Shown: positions 1 to 12,600 of the stretch, in pieces | How positions within the stretch are numbered: the stretch's first letter is position 1 | Layout: each line of letters begins with the position of its first letter | Notes under the pieces: model-generated | Database searches by the model: none | What the model saw: the letters and a program-made list of their open reading frames with translations, nothing else | What the model was told of the DNA's origin: nothing | Made by a program: the position numbers and the translations under genes | Source of the DNA: Poa pratensis | Taxonomy: Eukaryota; Streptophyta; Magnoliopsida; Poales; Poaceae | NCBI GenBank assembly: GCA_947311845.1 | Contig: CAMZMU010000111.1 | Location: 10,359,028-10,423,027, forward strand | Direction of reading: 5' to 3' | DNA: 64,000 nt

Positions 1-23
1 ACCACCCGAGGTCCACCAAGACT

Positions 24-452
24 GTGGGCACCATTCCTCTGGTGTGCACCCCCACCATCAACAACATCGCCGTCACCAAGACACTCATAGATGGGGGTGC
101 AGGCCTGAACGTCATCTCCGTCGAGACCTTCGAGAAGCTTCAAGTGCCATATGAGCTGCCGATGCCCACCAGGCCCTTCTCAGGTGTGACAGAAGGCACC
201 ACACCCCGCTGGGGCAAGTGAGGCTTCCGGTCACCTTCGGAACGCAGGAAAACTACCGCACCGAGCTCATCGACTTCGACGTCGCGCACATCGGCCTGCC
301 CTACAACGCCATCCTCGGTACCCGCCCTCGCGAAGTTCATGGCTGTCACTCACCACGCCTACAACATCGTCAAGCTTCCAGGCTGCAGCGGCACCATCAC
401 CATCCGTGACCAGGTCAAGGACGCCGTGTGCTCTGTCGAGCATGCCTACAAG
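24..452 (+). pseudogene. gypsy aspartic protease fragment of element B
   Basis: Retropepsin-like domain of the pol polyprotein. The catalytic loop reads LIDGGAGLNVI and the flap-distal motif YNAILG is visible. One base is missing near 219 (GK then stop, continuing as RLPVTF in another frame). A second frame slip near 325-335 separates YNAILG from KFMAV-type sequence. The reading frame at 441-452 is cut by the solo LTR that starts at 453 and resumes in phase at 5584. The gene is broken and cannot make protease. Confidence 0.8.
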
Positions 453-3400
453 TGTAACATCCCAAATTTTGGAACTAAGAAAATCTTAGTTTTACAAGAC
501 CAAAATTCAGAACCAACAAAAACTTTTTGAAATGTTTTACTGATGATTGTGTTTTCCATCCCATTGCTATGTTGAACCTTGTGTGACTTGTTGTTTAAGT
601 TGTTTGACTAGTAAAAATAAGACCCAACCAATATAAAAATATATTCACCTTTGGTGATCATGTTATGACAAGAATATCTTCCATATATCTTTACCATTCT
701 TATTTTGGCCAAAGTCCATTTCAATGATACTTGGTTTAGCAACAACCAAAATTAATACCCATTATGTGAGAAGGTAAAAGTATTTCCAAAACTACGTGTT
801 CCCAAAAATATGGAGATCTATATGCTATCTCCTATCTATCTTTTAACCTTGATATTTTGCAACTCCCATTTTATAAGCTTTGATTATCACTTCATTTTAA
901 AAAGAACACAAGTGGGAAATATATTACCCCACATATTTTGTCTTGCTCAAAACCCTTTTCAAAAATACAAAGGTGGAGTTGAGATAGTTTTAAACCTCAT
1001 CTTGTCATAATTAAGTGTGATCATTTTTATAAGATAGTATTGTTAAGTATGTAAATGGTGGTATGATTAATTTTGTGGTTTGATTTGTGTGATCTTGGAT
1101 GTGATGTTGATCTTGTTGTGATTGTCTGCTTGTTGGACTTATGATTGTATTGATTGTTAATTCTTATTTTATTGTTTGCTTGGGTGGATAATTACACCAA
1201 TGTACTTGAATGTTAAGTTGAAAACCCACTGATCACAAATTGGGAATGTGACTTGAAAATAAAACAAGACCTCTATGATTACTCACACCCTCAAAATAAA
1301 ATCTTGATTAAAAGAAATGATCTTATTTAACTTCCCTCTCTACCTATTTCTCTATTTTGTTATAACAATTATCTTATCTTATAAAATCCAGGAATGAGAT
1401 GATAACCATCTCATTATCATATTACTCTCTCCCCAAAATATCTAATCTCCAATTACAAAGATATTTTCATTTGTCAAATTGGTTTTATCCAAAAATAATA
1501 TATTCAAACCCTATGAACCAATGTGGTTCAAAACATTTTATTTTCAAATACCAATTTTTGTGGAGCTTCTACATGTATATGGGAGGCTACATGAATTTTC
1601 TCAGATTTTTAGAAAATGTTTAAGTGCCTCAATTAAATCACTGAAACTCACTGGTTTTAAAAGAAACAGAAAAGGACTTATTTCTAAAGGAGAAAAAGAA
1701 AGCAGGGGGTTCTCTGCAAAAGCTTCTTCGTCCTGTAGCTCCAGTAGCCGGGCAGCACGGCGCCGTGCTCCCCGCTCCTTGCTCCCGCGCCTCGCCGGAC
1801 CCCCCCCCCCCTCTCCCCTGTCCCCTGCGAGCTGTTAAGAGGGCACCGCGCCGCCCCCTTTGCTCCTCTGCTCCCCCTCACTCCCCTGACTCTCCCTCTC
1901 TCTCACTTCTTCCACGAGCTCCCCACCCTAGTGCCACGACCGTCGTTGCCGCCGTCTATTCAAGCCTCCCCGTCCAAATCGAAGAGCACCAGAAGCTTCC
2001 CCGCGTCCGGTTCTCCCTCCACGCCGAAGGAATCGAGCTGGGAAGCCCGGGATCGCCGTTGCCGTCCGCATCCTCTTCCTCTCCGTCGCCGAGATGTCGA
2101 GCAAGCTGCGGGTGACTCAGTCCATCATTCTCCGCCATTTTCGTGTCCCTGAGCTCCCCTCATCGCGAGCCTTCTCATGGACACCGCCTCTTCTTTTTAG
2201 GACCACCGGAGCCGCCGCGTCGACCTTGCCGTACTCCTGCCGTGCCTCGCCGTCTCTACGTGTCAAGAGGAAGAAGAAGCCGCATACCCCTTCGCCCTGG
2301 GCTGGCCCAGCACTGTGCTGCTAGGTCCAGCTCCAGATCTGGCCCATTCCTTATGTTTCCAGTAGACCCAATATCCATTTCTATTTCTTGTTTAAATTGC
2401 AGTATAGCTTTAATTCATTTGTGACAAGTCTGTGATAGATAATTGAGTGATTCAAATTTTGTAGAGTTCCTATGTGTTTTCTTAATTAGGTAGAACTGGC
2501 TGTTTGCAAAAATATATTTTTAAGTGCTGTCTAGATTTAATCTTGCAAAAAGTATATTTTTCACTAAAAATTTAATATCTAGAGTTTTATAACTCCAAAA
2601 TTTGCAAACTAAAATTCTATGGAAAGCCTGAAGTGATACCTTTCCAGATCTGTTGGTCTTATATGCAAATGAAGTCTAAAACAAAAGTTCTATTCTTTTT
2701 AATAAAACACCAGTGGCACTTTGGTGATTTTTGTAGATTTTTGTGAGATGATTTTTAGAGTAAATCCAATTGGCTTGTCTTCTATATGTGTAGGAGAACA
2801 TATCCCTAGCTTGGCTTGAATTTAGGAGTCACTGATTGACTGTGGTGCTAATTATAAGGTTTAGGCCTTTTCTGCCTATTTTTATTAGGACTTTATTAAT
2901 TGTTGTGTTATAACTTTATTGTTATAAATATGTTTCCTAGCGTGTGTAGAGTGGTAATCCCCTGTTGTGACATGTTTCCTTATTCTACTAGCATGTCAGG
3001 AGAGCTATTTTGTGAGTCATGTGTTTGTTAGGGTTTTATTCCCTATATAGTTTTTCTCCTAGCAATTAGGAGTTTGTTAAGCTTGTTTATTTTGATGTGA
3101 GAATATTGTGTTTGATTAATATGTATGCCTTGCTGGTTAATGGTTGTTGTGGTACTGCTGCTTGCATGTTGTTATTGTTTAGCAGGTCATAATATGTTAG
3201 TACTGTTAGTGGTATTTGTTAGACATGTTGGTGTGAGTAATATGTTTGCATTGCTTGATGAACTTGATGGTCTTTGAGTTGAGTACTAGCTTAAGTATCT
3301 TGTTAATGTATCTACCCTAGCTTGGTGTGATGTTTTCACTTACAAAGATTAATTAGTGGCTTAACTTTTGTCTGAAGTATTTCCTGTTTAGGGAAAAAAT

Positions 3401-5578
3401 GGTTGTTAGGTACCTTTAATTGAGGATGTCTTTGTGCCCTCTTGTTTGGGCATGTGTATGGTATTATGCTCCTGCTAGTATAATGCCTTTATAATTTTGT
3501 CTGAGTAAATTGGCTTGTTAAGTAAATTGTTTTATTAGCATATAGATAAACATGTGGTTATGTGATGTTTTGCTTGTTGGATTAATTTCTTGTTAGCATC
3601 TAGCTAAGTGTGGTGATTGTTGTTTAGTGTTGTTTTTAGATTAACTTGTATCCTTTATTTATGAGTGCTGTAGCTTTAGTAAATAAATTGTGCTAGGCTT
3701 GTTATTAAGGCAATTTTCCTTGAAGTGTTCTTAGAGTAGATTTTAGTTTGTTGCTTGATTGGATTAGTGCTATGTTTGTGGTTTGATTACTTGTTTGTAT
3801 ACCACTCGTGGTTTGGTTGCTTATTGTGTGTTGTTTTATTTTCATGTTCGCGACGCTAGATATAAACGCTACCGGAGTGATAATTGGAGAGGATTTATTG
3901 AAAAAGGATGGGAATTTATTTCTTTGATCAATGGGAAGAAGTCCAGGAACATTATGCTGAATCAGGCAAGCTATTCTCTGAGCTTGCATCTATATACATC
4001 TATTTTTGTTCACATGTTTTACTTATAAAAAGCATAAATGATTTATGTGGTGATGGCCACAAAAGCTATGATTTTGAAAACCCTTTTTCCAAAATATAAG
4101 TATATTATTTTGACACCCTATATGGAGGTATTAGATGGAAATTCTTTTTCAAACTATAGGATGGGAAAAATATTGTTTACTCAAAACTCCATTGAAAATA
4201 CTTGTGTGATTATGGAATGCCGAGATGTCGGTGTTGGAATGGAGAAGTGGAGAATGGAGATGTTTATGAAAAATGCACAGTGTGTCCTTGTACTTACGTC
4301 AACCAGCCGATACCCTGTGCGACCACATTTACCCACATATGGGAAAAGGGCTTAGTCATATAATTTGCTCATATTAGTATGGGAGACCTCATCGACGGAG
4401 ACGACTCCGTTATGCATGGAGGGATGGTCTGAGGACCTACCTTGACCCGGGTCCTCGCTCAAACTCTATGGAAAGATAAGGAGGAGGATTGAAGGTTCTA
4501 CCATAAATCGCCGGGCAAAACTATGAGTCCTCACACTTAGATTCCGATGGGCTGGGTTAAGTGTGGTGGGAAATATCATAAGGGCAGGATCCTATACTAG
4601 CATGAGCAAAGGACAGGCTAGGGTCGGTGACTCAACTTCGCATACACCTTGTATGGCGGGACGTGGCTGACACGATGAGTTACCGGATGGATGTGGGAAA
4701 AGCGTGCAACCTCTGCAGAGTGTAAAACTATTCGAATAGCCGAGTCCTCGGATATGGACAGTTGGAAGGCCCTACTCTGACCATGTGCAAGTTTTGCAAA
4801 GTTTTGAGATTTGAAAATAAATTGGAGATGTGTTGGATCTGCAACTATACCGACGGGCTGGGATGAGGTTGCTGGAGAATGAATTGGCCATGAAGGGCTA
4901 TGGTTGGAAAAGGAGGAGTTTGGGGAAAATAAAACCTGGCAATGATTTTTGGAGAAAAAGTTTATAAAAGAGACTTCTTACCTTTTTCAACAAAGATGTA
5001 TTTACGGGAAAAAGTTTTAAAAGAGATTTCTTACAAAAACAGATTTATGGGAAAAGTTCTAAAAGCCTTCCTTTCTTTTTCAATAAAGATATAGAGATTT
5101 CAAAACAAAGTTTTATTAAACAAAAGTCTATCCTTCTCTTTGCAACAAGGATATAGAGTTTTCAAAGCAAACCAAGTTTTACTTAAACAATAAAAAGAGT
5201 AGTGCATGCTCATTCCGGGGGTAGTTTGCGAGTACATTCAAATGTACTCATATTGGTTTCGTCCCTGGCTATTGTCTTAGCCAGATCATTGAAGGGGAGC
5301 AGTTAGAAGAAGAAGGTTTCGATGACGTCAATGCGAACTAGGGCGCTTCCCAGTCAACTGCCTGTAGGGTTGGCAAATGACTTGGGCTCCACGTTGTTTT
5401 GGTGATTTCCGCTGCAAGTACCGGTTGAAGTTACGGCTTCAATCAAGTAAGTATATTTATTCGGTATTTATGGGTGTTCTGTGATGCCAATTCGAGTTAT
5501 GTGCAACAACAGACTGATCATGGGATTGTTGCAGGAAACATAACGAGTATCTCGGATAGTTAATCCGGGGTCCTCACA
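453..5578. mobile_element. 5.1 kb solo LTR (Sukkula/Egug-type long LTR)
   Basis: The element begins TGTAACATCCC and ends GGGGTCCTCACA, with the duplicated target ACAAG at 448-452 and 5579-5583. Neither end sequence recurs inside, and no gag, pol, primer-binding site or polypurine tract is seen, so this is one LTR left after LTR-LTR recombination rather than a whole element. Most of it is AT-rich and non-coding, with a GC-rich block at about 1690-2330. LTRs of 4-5 kb are known in Triticeae large retrotransposon derivatives such as Sukkula; the assignment to that family is tentative. Confidence 0.85.
1690..2330. other. GC-rich block inside the AT-rich solo LTR
   Basis: About 640 bp of CpG- and C-rich sequence (including a C run near 1801-1810) within a long AT-rich LTR. 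Short ORFs here have no recognisable domain. It could be the transcribed R/leader part of the LTR or a captured fragment. The rest of 453-1690 and 2330-5578 shows no gene. Confidence 0.4.
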
Positions 5579-5583
5579 ACAAG

Positions 5584-7869
5584 GCCGCTGCAGTGGCATT
5601 TCCCACTGACGAGGACGCAGAGGAGCCCCTCGCGAGGCCAGCAAAGAAGAATCATCTGTTCTCTCAGGAAAGGACAGCCACGAAGAAGGTGCCGCTGGGC
5701 ACCGACGACTCGGGGGCTAGCGTCACCATAGGCGCTGGCTTGCCTATCAAATAGGAAAGCGCGCTCGTCGCCTTCCTCAGGGCAAACTCTGACATGTTCG
5801 CATGGACACCGTCAGATATGTCCGGAGTACCGAGGGAGGTGATCGAGCACCACTTAGCCGTGTGTCCAAACGCACGCCCAGTGAAGCAGAAGGCACGGCG
5901 CCAAGCGCCAGAGAAGCAAGAATTCATCGTCAAGGAAGTAGAGAAGTTAAAAGAAGCACGCATAATTCGAGAAGTCGCACATCCCACCTGGCTCTCCAAC
6001 ACGGTGGTCGTCCCCAAGCACACCGGTGGAGGCCGGCTCTGCATCGACTACACCGACCGCAACAAGGCCTGTCCCAAGGATCCATACCCGCTGCCAAGGA
6101 TAGACCAGATCGTGGACTCAACCGTTGGCTGCGACCTCCTCTGTTTTTTGGATGCCTTCTCAGGCTACCACCAGATCAAGATGGCGCAGGAGGACGAGGA
6201 GAAGACAACATTTGTCACCCCTTGTGGTGTGTTCTACTACGTCTGCATGCCCTTCGGCCCGAAGAATGCCGGCGCCACGTTCCAGAGGCTCATGAGGACC
6301 GCCTTGGGGGCTCAGATGCGGAGAAACGCAGAAGCTTACGTCGACGACATCGTGGTCAAGACTCGCGAAGAGCACACACTCCTGAAGGACCTCGAGGAGA
6401 CCTTTGCCAACCTGCGCAAGGTAAACATCAAGCTGAACCCCACCAAGTGCGTCTTCGGGGTACCATCAGGCAAACTCCTCGGGTTCCTAGTGTCTCACCG
6501 TGGCATCGAAGCAAATCTCGACAAGATCAGGGCCATAGAAGAAATGCAGCCACCTCGTCGCCTCAAGGACATGCAGCGCCTAGCGGGGAGTATGGCCAGC
6601 CTCGGCCGGTTCATCTCCAAGTTCGGCGAGAGATCGCTGCCGTTTTTCAGGATCATGAAGAGGTCCGGCACATTCAAGTGGACGCCCGAAGCAGCCAAGG
6701 CATTCGAAGACCTGAAGAAGTACCTGGCCAGCCCACCAATCATGGTCGCCCCACGACCTCGCGAGCCCCTGAAGCTGTACTTGGCAGCCACTCCTCAGAC
6801 GGCAAGCGCGGTCCTGGTGGCAGAAAGGGAAGAGCCAGTCCTCGCCAAGAAGGGCACTGCCTCGCCAAGCCCAGAGCCCCCCGACAAGGAAGCAGCCGCC
6901 TCAGGCCCCGAGCCCCAAGCCGAGCCCACGCGACCAGCAGAAGTCCCCGCCGAGGACCCGCCGCAAGAAAACCTCGACAAGACCCCCGAAGAGCACCACG
7001 AAGAGCCCAGCGCTGAAATACCATCGACAACGCTTGTCGAGCACCCCGTCTACTTCGTCAGCACAGTGCTACGGGATGCTCGCGAGCGCTACACCATGCA
7101 GCAGAAGCTCCTCTTCGCGCTCCTCATCGCCTCCAGGAAGTTACGCCACTACTTCCAGGGCCACCCCATCAAGGTGGTCACATCTTACCCCCTAGAGCAA
7201 GTCCTGCGCAACCCAAACGCCATAGATCGCGTCACAGAATGGGGCATCGAGCTGCAACCCTTCGAGCTACAATTCAACACCACCAGGGTCATCAAGGGCA
7301 GGGCGCTGGCGGACTTCACGGCCGAGTGGACGGACACAAGTCAGGAAGAGCCTCAGGAGGAAGAGGCCACATCATCAGGAGGGACAGCGCCCAACTACTG
7401 GACCATGCACTTCGATGGAGCATTCGCACGCCAAAGCGCGGGGGCTGGCGTGGTCCTGACTTCACCAACAGGCGACAAGCACTTCTACGCCGTCCAACTA
7501 TGCTTCACGCACAGCGACAAGGTCTCCAACAACATCGCTGAATACGAAGGCCTCCTCGCGGGGCTCAGAGCTGCAATCGCTCTCGGCGTCAAGCGCATAC
7601 TGATCAAGAGCGACTCCCAGCTCCTTGTAAACTTCTCCAAGAAGAGCTACACGCCTAAAGACGGCCACATGGCCGCTTACCTCGAGGAGGTCCGCAGGCT
7701 CGAGAAATATTTCAGAGGAATGGAACTCATGCATATCCAACGAGGAGAGAATCAGGAGGCGGATGACATCGCGAAGCGAGCATCAAGAAGGGAAGCCCAG
7801 CGAGCAGGCGTGTTCGAAGAGAGGCTCGGCAGGGCATCGGTCAAACAGCCGAAAGAAGCAACTGACATG
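5584..7869 (+). pseudogene. gypsy reverse transcriptase-RNase H of element B
   Basis: The frame continues that of the protease piece after the solo LTR, with a TAG at 5752-5754 where related elements have a codon between K and E (a CAG to TAG change is likely). Downstream an open frame from the ATG at 5794 covers reverse transcriptase with RLCIDYTDRNKACP, LDAFSGYHQIKM and AYVDDIVVKT (YVDD about residues 181-184), a Pro/Glu-rich connection, then RNase H with MHFDGAFA, AEYEGL, IKSDSQLL and a late ENQEADDIAK Asp. All catalytic Asp/Glu of both domains are present. After about 7870 the frame runs into antisense accessory-gene sequence, so the integrase region is deleted. Confidence 0.85.
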
Positions 7870-7980
7870 GACATCGACGGTCGCGAAAGAGCTTCATCTT
7901 GGCCTCGAACTCCTCCGCCATCTTCTTCTCCTTCGAGCGGAGTTTGGCATTGGCCTTCTCAAAGCGGTCCTTGTAGCTGG
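7870..7980 (-). pseudogene. 3' tail of element B antisense accessory gene, split off by element A
   Basis: Read on the - strand this encodes a charged helical segment (FEKANAKLRSKEKKMAEEFE). It continues in frame the coiled coil that ends at 23117 on the other side of element A, once A and one copy of the GCTGG target duplication are removed. It abuts the truncated RNase H end directly. Confidence 0.7.
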
Positions 7981-9013
7981 TGACGTGGGATCGAACACGG
8001 CATATGCCACGGGGTGGCTAAGATAGGTGTGGGAGCAGCGTTCTGCAGCATCGGCACCCGCGGGGATTGCGCCGGAGCGCAGACACGGGAAGTACCCAGG
8101 TTCGGAGCCCTCCCAGAGGAGGTAAAACTCCTACTCCTGCTCGATCTCTCTATCATCGATGGACACGGTACAGAGTTGCTCCTCGAGCTGTTCGGTGAGT
8201 TCTCTCTCTCTAGCTATCTGGAGTGGGGAGGAAGAAGTGGTGGTTCCTTCTGCGTTCGAAGGGGGAAATCGGAATCCCTCTACTTGGGCACCCAGACAGC
8301 CTTATATAGGCCTGGCTGTCTGGCTTACAGGCGGGGCCGGCTGGTCCGCGCCAGCCGGCCGGTGTCGGCTACAGGGGTGTTTCTTCGTGACGCCGTATGT
8401 CCGCGGTACTGTGTGCTACGCTTCGCACAGTCGAACTCCCTTCCGGCGCGGGAGCGGTCGGGCTAGACTTGGCGACGTGGAGGGCAGGCAGGCGACGATG
8501 CCGGCCCCCGCCTGCACGGTAGACGGCTCTTGGGATCTCTTGTCGGCGCTGGGCGGCGCCCCGTGTCTCCTGCCTGTCGGGGCTCCTAGGCACTGTTGGA
8601 GACGTAGGGCTAGACTTCGCTTTAGCCCACGCCTGGGCGACGTGGAGGGCTAGCCGGGCACGCCCCCGGCGCCGCCCGACACGGGCCCTTGTCTATGCTC
8701 TTCGTAGGCAAGTGGCAGCCGGTCATCCGGCTGCCAGCCATCCGGATCTAACCGCTGCGGTTGACTTCGGTCGCGTAAGGCGGGCGTTGCTTGTCGTTAT
8801 CTGGTTGTCGTTGAGAATCGTGATGATGACGAGCCTGCAGTTCCTCTTGCCCATGCCGCCCGGCTGTGCTTTGATAGGCTAGGCGGAGGCCGGCTGCGCT
8901 CGGGGCAGGCGAACTCGGTCGAGCCGGCCAGCCGGAGGCGGCCAGACTTGATTTTGCGTTTCACACGGGATCTTCTGTGGGTCTTTAGGCACCCGGGGTT
9001 CATCCCCACGTCA
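7981..9013 (-). repeat. LTR of element A (3' LTR in element sense)
   Basis: A 1033-bp direct repeat of 22084-23116 with TG...CA ends. It contains a TATA-like box on the - strand at 8301-8310, matching the direction of gag-pol. Confidence 0.92.
8301..8310 (-). promoter_or_regulatory. TATA-like box in LTR of element A
   Basis: Read on the - strand: CCTATATAAG. The same box occurs at 22404-22413 in the other LTR. The position inside the LTR and the strand agree with a promoter for the - strand gag-pol. Confidence 0.6.
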
Positions 9014-9026
9014 CTAGCCCCCGAAC
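9014..9026 (-). other. polypurine tract of element A
   Basis: On the - strand the sequence GTTCGGGGGCTAG lies directly upstream of the 3' LTR. It is the G-rich tract expected to prime plus-strand DNA synthesis. The same G5CT core recurs in internal tandem repeats at 13140-13436. Confidence 0.7.
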
Positions 9027-9360
9027 ACGTTGGAGCGATGCAGCCGGTTACGGCGAGGAGGGCTTCTGCGTGTTCAACGAACTGATGTGCCTATCCGGAT
9101 GAGGAAATGAAGCGTCAAGCGCTCCGCCGACCGGATGCTGGTGATGACGTAAGTGATGACGCTGGCACGTCCCATCCGCCTGCCAGGCGGTCGCCCGGCA
9201 GTCGAGACGATGCCTCGACTTTCGCCGCAGGATCTTCTGTGGCGACGTAGCAGCGACGGGATCTTCTGCGGCGAAACCGTCGCCCACGATCTCGCCCATG
9301 ATCGCGCGGTTGCGCGCCACGCGGCGCAATCTCCGGGTGTGGTTACGGCGACGCCAGTGC

Positions 9361-9369
9361 TATAAATAG
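9361..9369 (+). promoter_or_regulatory. TATA box for antisense accessory gene of element A
   Basis: TATAAATAG lies about 240 bp upstream of the likely start ATG at 9609, on the strand opposite to gag-pol and outside the LTR. This indicates the accessory gene has its own promoter. Confidence 0.55.
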
Positions 9370-9608
9370 GAGGCGAGGCATCGGGGAGAAGGGCTTGCCT
9401 CCATTCTCCCTCTCGCCTTCGCCCTCCCGAGCACTCTGCCGCAACCACTGCGCCCCTCCCCTTCTTCATATTCTCCGGTGCGGCAACTCTTCATCGGCGA
9501 AGCCGTTTCTTCTCCGGCGCGGGGAGCCAGCGGACGAGGCGACCACGGGCCACCACCACTCGACGCCGACACCGCGGAGCTCCTCCCCCAGCGCGCTGGA
9601 GCCAGAGA

Positions 9609-12600
9609 TGGCCGACGGGAACGAGGGCGGCGGTGAATGGCGCGGCACGCGCATCACCATGGAGGATATCGAGAACCTCCGCGCGCGCGGGCTTTGTCGA
9701 CGAAGGAGCGCGTGGGGGTGCGCCTCGTCGCGGACGGCGAGGTGGTTCCCGCTGCACACGCCGGCGAGGCAGTGGTCTTCATGGATCACATCGACTGCGG
9801 GCTCGCGCTGCCGGCGAGCCAGTTCTTCCAGAGCTTCCTCCAGACCTTCGGCCTGCAGCCGCACCACCTCAGGGCCAACTCCGTAGCCTCATTGAGCTAC
9901 TTCGCCACCATCTGCGAGGGGTGGCTCGGCATCTGGCCGAACCTCTCGCTCTTCTGCCGGCTGCTCTACCTCCGCAACCGGTATCTTGGCGACAAGGAGG
10001 AGAGGGACTCCGTCGACTGCGGGGCCACGATTGTCTATCGCCGGCCACAGGCGAAGCTGCCAGCTTTCAAGAAGACGGACACGGTGAAAGAATGGCAGTG
10101 GACGTACTTTTACGTCCGCAACCTGAAGGTGGGGGAGGACCACATCCGCCTGCCGGCCTTCCAGCCGGTCGCGCCCGTGAAGGACAACTGGGGCCTGAAG
10201 AAGCTCGGCGACCAGACGGAGGTCGACAAGATGATCGACCGGATCGAGGAGCTCTTCAAGAAGGAAGGGCTGACCACCCGGGACCCGACCCTTTGCTGGC
10301 TCTACAACCGGATCGCGCCGCTGCAACACAGATTTCACAAGATCTGTTACTTGGACGGGCGCCTCGATCCCACCCGGCTGACCTGGAAGAGGTGGAAGCT
10401 GGAGGCTCTGAATGGTTGGCTCCGGCACGTCGTCAAGGAGGAGAGGGTGGCGGCGAACTGGACGTACGGCAAATCGCCGTACACACACAGGAAGCGGGCG
10501 CCCAAGGTATGTTGTCTCTGCTTGCTTTCGCGCTCTTTCTTGTATGCCTCGGCCGGCTGGTCACCGAGCCGGCTGTGCAGCTCTTCAAGATCCAGCTTGA
10601 GGAGGACGGGCCCAACGGCCCCCAGTTTCGGCCGAACATCCAGCGGGAGACGGCTGCGCCTGGGGAGGGCCAGTCGAGGGTGAGGAGGAGGCCGCCGCGG
10701 CCGAGGGCGGTGGCAACGCTGAGGGCGACGACGACGAGGGCGCCCGAGGGACGGCGGCCACGTCGAGGATGACCAAGCGGATGCCGCGCCGGCTGTTCAA
10801 GCACCGGTTGGTGGCAGCGGGGCGGGCAACACGCCGCCGACTGCTCGGGGTAGGCTGGTTGCCTCTAGCTCGAGCGTTGATGAAATCAAAAACCCTGTGG
10901 TAGTCATTGATCTCTCAGACACTGAGAGTATTGAGAGTGCAGAGACCGCGGGGTCGACCTCGGCCCCTCGCCAGAAGAGGACGAAGCCGGCTACTCCAAC
11001 CGGCTTGGAGGAGGACGACGACGAGGAGCCGGTGTTGAGGAAGCGGCCGAGACGGGTTCCGACCAACGTGCGCGGGTAAGTGCTTCTGTTGCTTGCTCTT
11101 TCTACTGAACTTGTCTTGGTGGATGAGTCTTCGTGTTTTTGCAGGGCGCCGAGGTCTTTGACCGTTGTCGGAGGCGCGGAGACGGTCGCTGTGCCGGCTG
11201 CGCCAGTGGATTCGGCCGTGCGGGCGGCGGAGGAGCAGGAGGGCGGACGAGGGGAGCAGCGCGAGCAGCCCCCCGCGCCAGATGCGGGGGCCCAGATGGT
11301 CGGCCCCCAAGCTATCGAGGTGGTCCCGCCGCCAGGCGGAGGCGAGGTCGGAGAGGCCGGTGATGTCCCGGGGGCAGCCGGAGACGGAGCGATGGGTGCT
11401 CCGAAGCCGAAGAAGGCCGGCACGTCGTCTTCTACGAAGAGGGCCGAGTCGGCGGCGAGGAAGAAGACGGGGAAACAGGCGGCGCCTGCAGCCGGGGAGA
11501 AGGCCAAGGGTGCCGCTGTTTCCTCGCAGCTGCAGCTGGTACCGGCTGATCCCTCCATTGCTGCTAACACCGGGGGGGGGGGCCGGAGGCCAAGGGACCC
11601 GCTGGAGTTTGCCCTAGAGATCCGGAAGGAGCTGGCGGTCCAGCTTGGGGACTTCGATCGCTTCCTGGAGCTGCTTCAGGTATGCCCTCGTGTTTAGTCC
11701 CTTTGAATTATCTTGGACCGGCTGCGACAGCCGGCGCGAGTCGAGTCTGATTCCTTCTTTCTTAACTTTAGGAGGAGTGCAACCAGAAGGTTCTGCAGCT
11801 GGAGAAGGACCTCGAGGTCATCAAGAGTAAGTGTTTCGCCCGGCTGTGTCTTTTCCGCACGGAGCCAGATGAAGGAGCTGAATGCTTCTTTTCCTTGCAG
11901 AGAACGATGATGAGGCGCTGCGCGCCAAGCTGGTAGCTACCAGCTCAGCGACTTGGCGAAGGAGGTGGAGCGGCTCAAGAAGCGCGATCAGAGAGGCAGG
12001 CGGAGCTGGACAAGCTGGCCGAGGCCAAGGAGGCGGTGGAGAAGGCGGCGGTGGAGGTGCGGGAGAATTTTGAGAAGCTGGAGCAGGGCTACAACAAGCA
12101 GTGCCAGGACGACCAGGCGGAAATCAAGAAGCTGAACGAGGAGGTTACCCGGCTGAAGGAGGAGGTCGTCCGCCAGAAGACGGACGAGGACTCGGCGCAC
12201 AGGGAGCTGAGCCGGGTCGACCTTTCTGTTCGCGGTAAGTTTTGTCTGGCTGTTTGCACTCTCTTGTCTTGGTTCTCCTGTCTTGATGTTTTCGCTTGGC
12301 TTGCAGGCTATTATCCGTCTGCGGGCACGGAGGCGGCGAAGACCCACCTGTCCCACATGGGACTGGAGGCGACTGATGCTGCCATCGCCAGCTACGAGAC
12401 GTCGGTGGCGGACCGGGTGGCGCAACTCGGGATCGACGCCACTGCCTTGTCCTATTCCGCGAGGAAGCTCTGCCGGTACGTCTGGCCCGGCCAAGGAGTT
12501 CCAATCATCTTGGCTGAGCTGGCTCGCCATCTTGCACTGGCGCCGGCTGCGGTGGAGGAGCTGCGGGAGTCGGCCGCTCGCGGCGGGGCCCTCTGGGCGG

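Noticed and set aside
1765..2424. Overlapping ORFs in the GC-rich part of the solo LTR
   Set aside because: No domain, all frames open because of composition, within an LTR.
9395..10804. Several overlapping ORFs on both strands
   Set aside because: Shadows of the accessory gene of element A in high-GC sequence.
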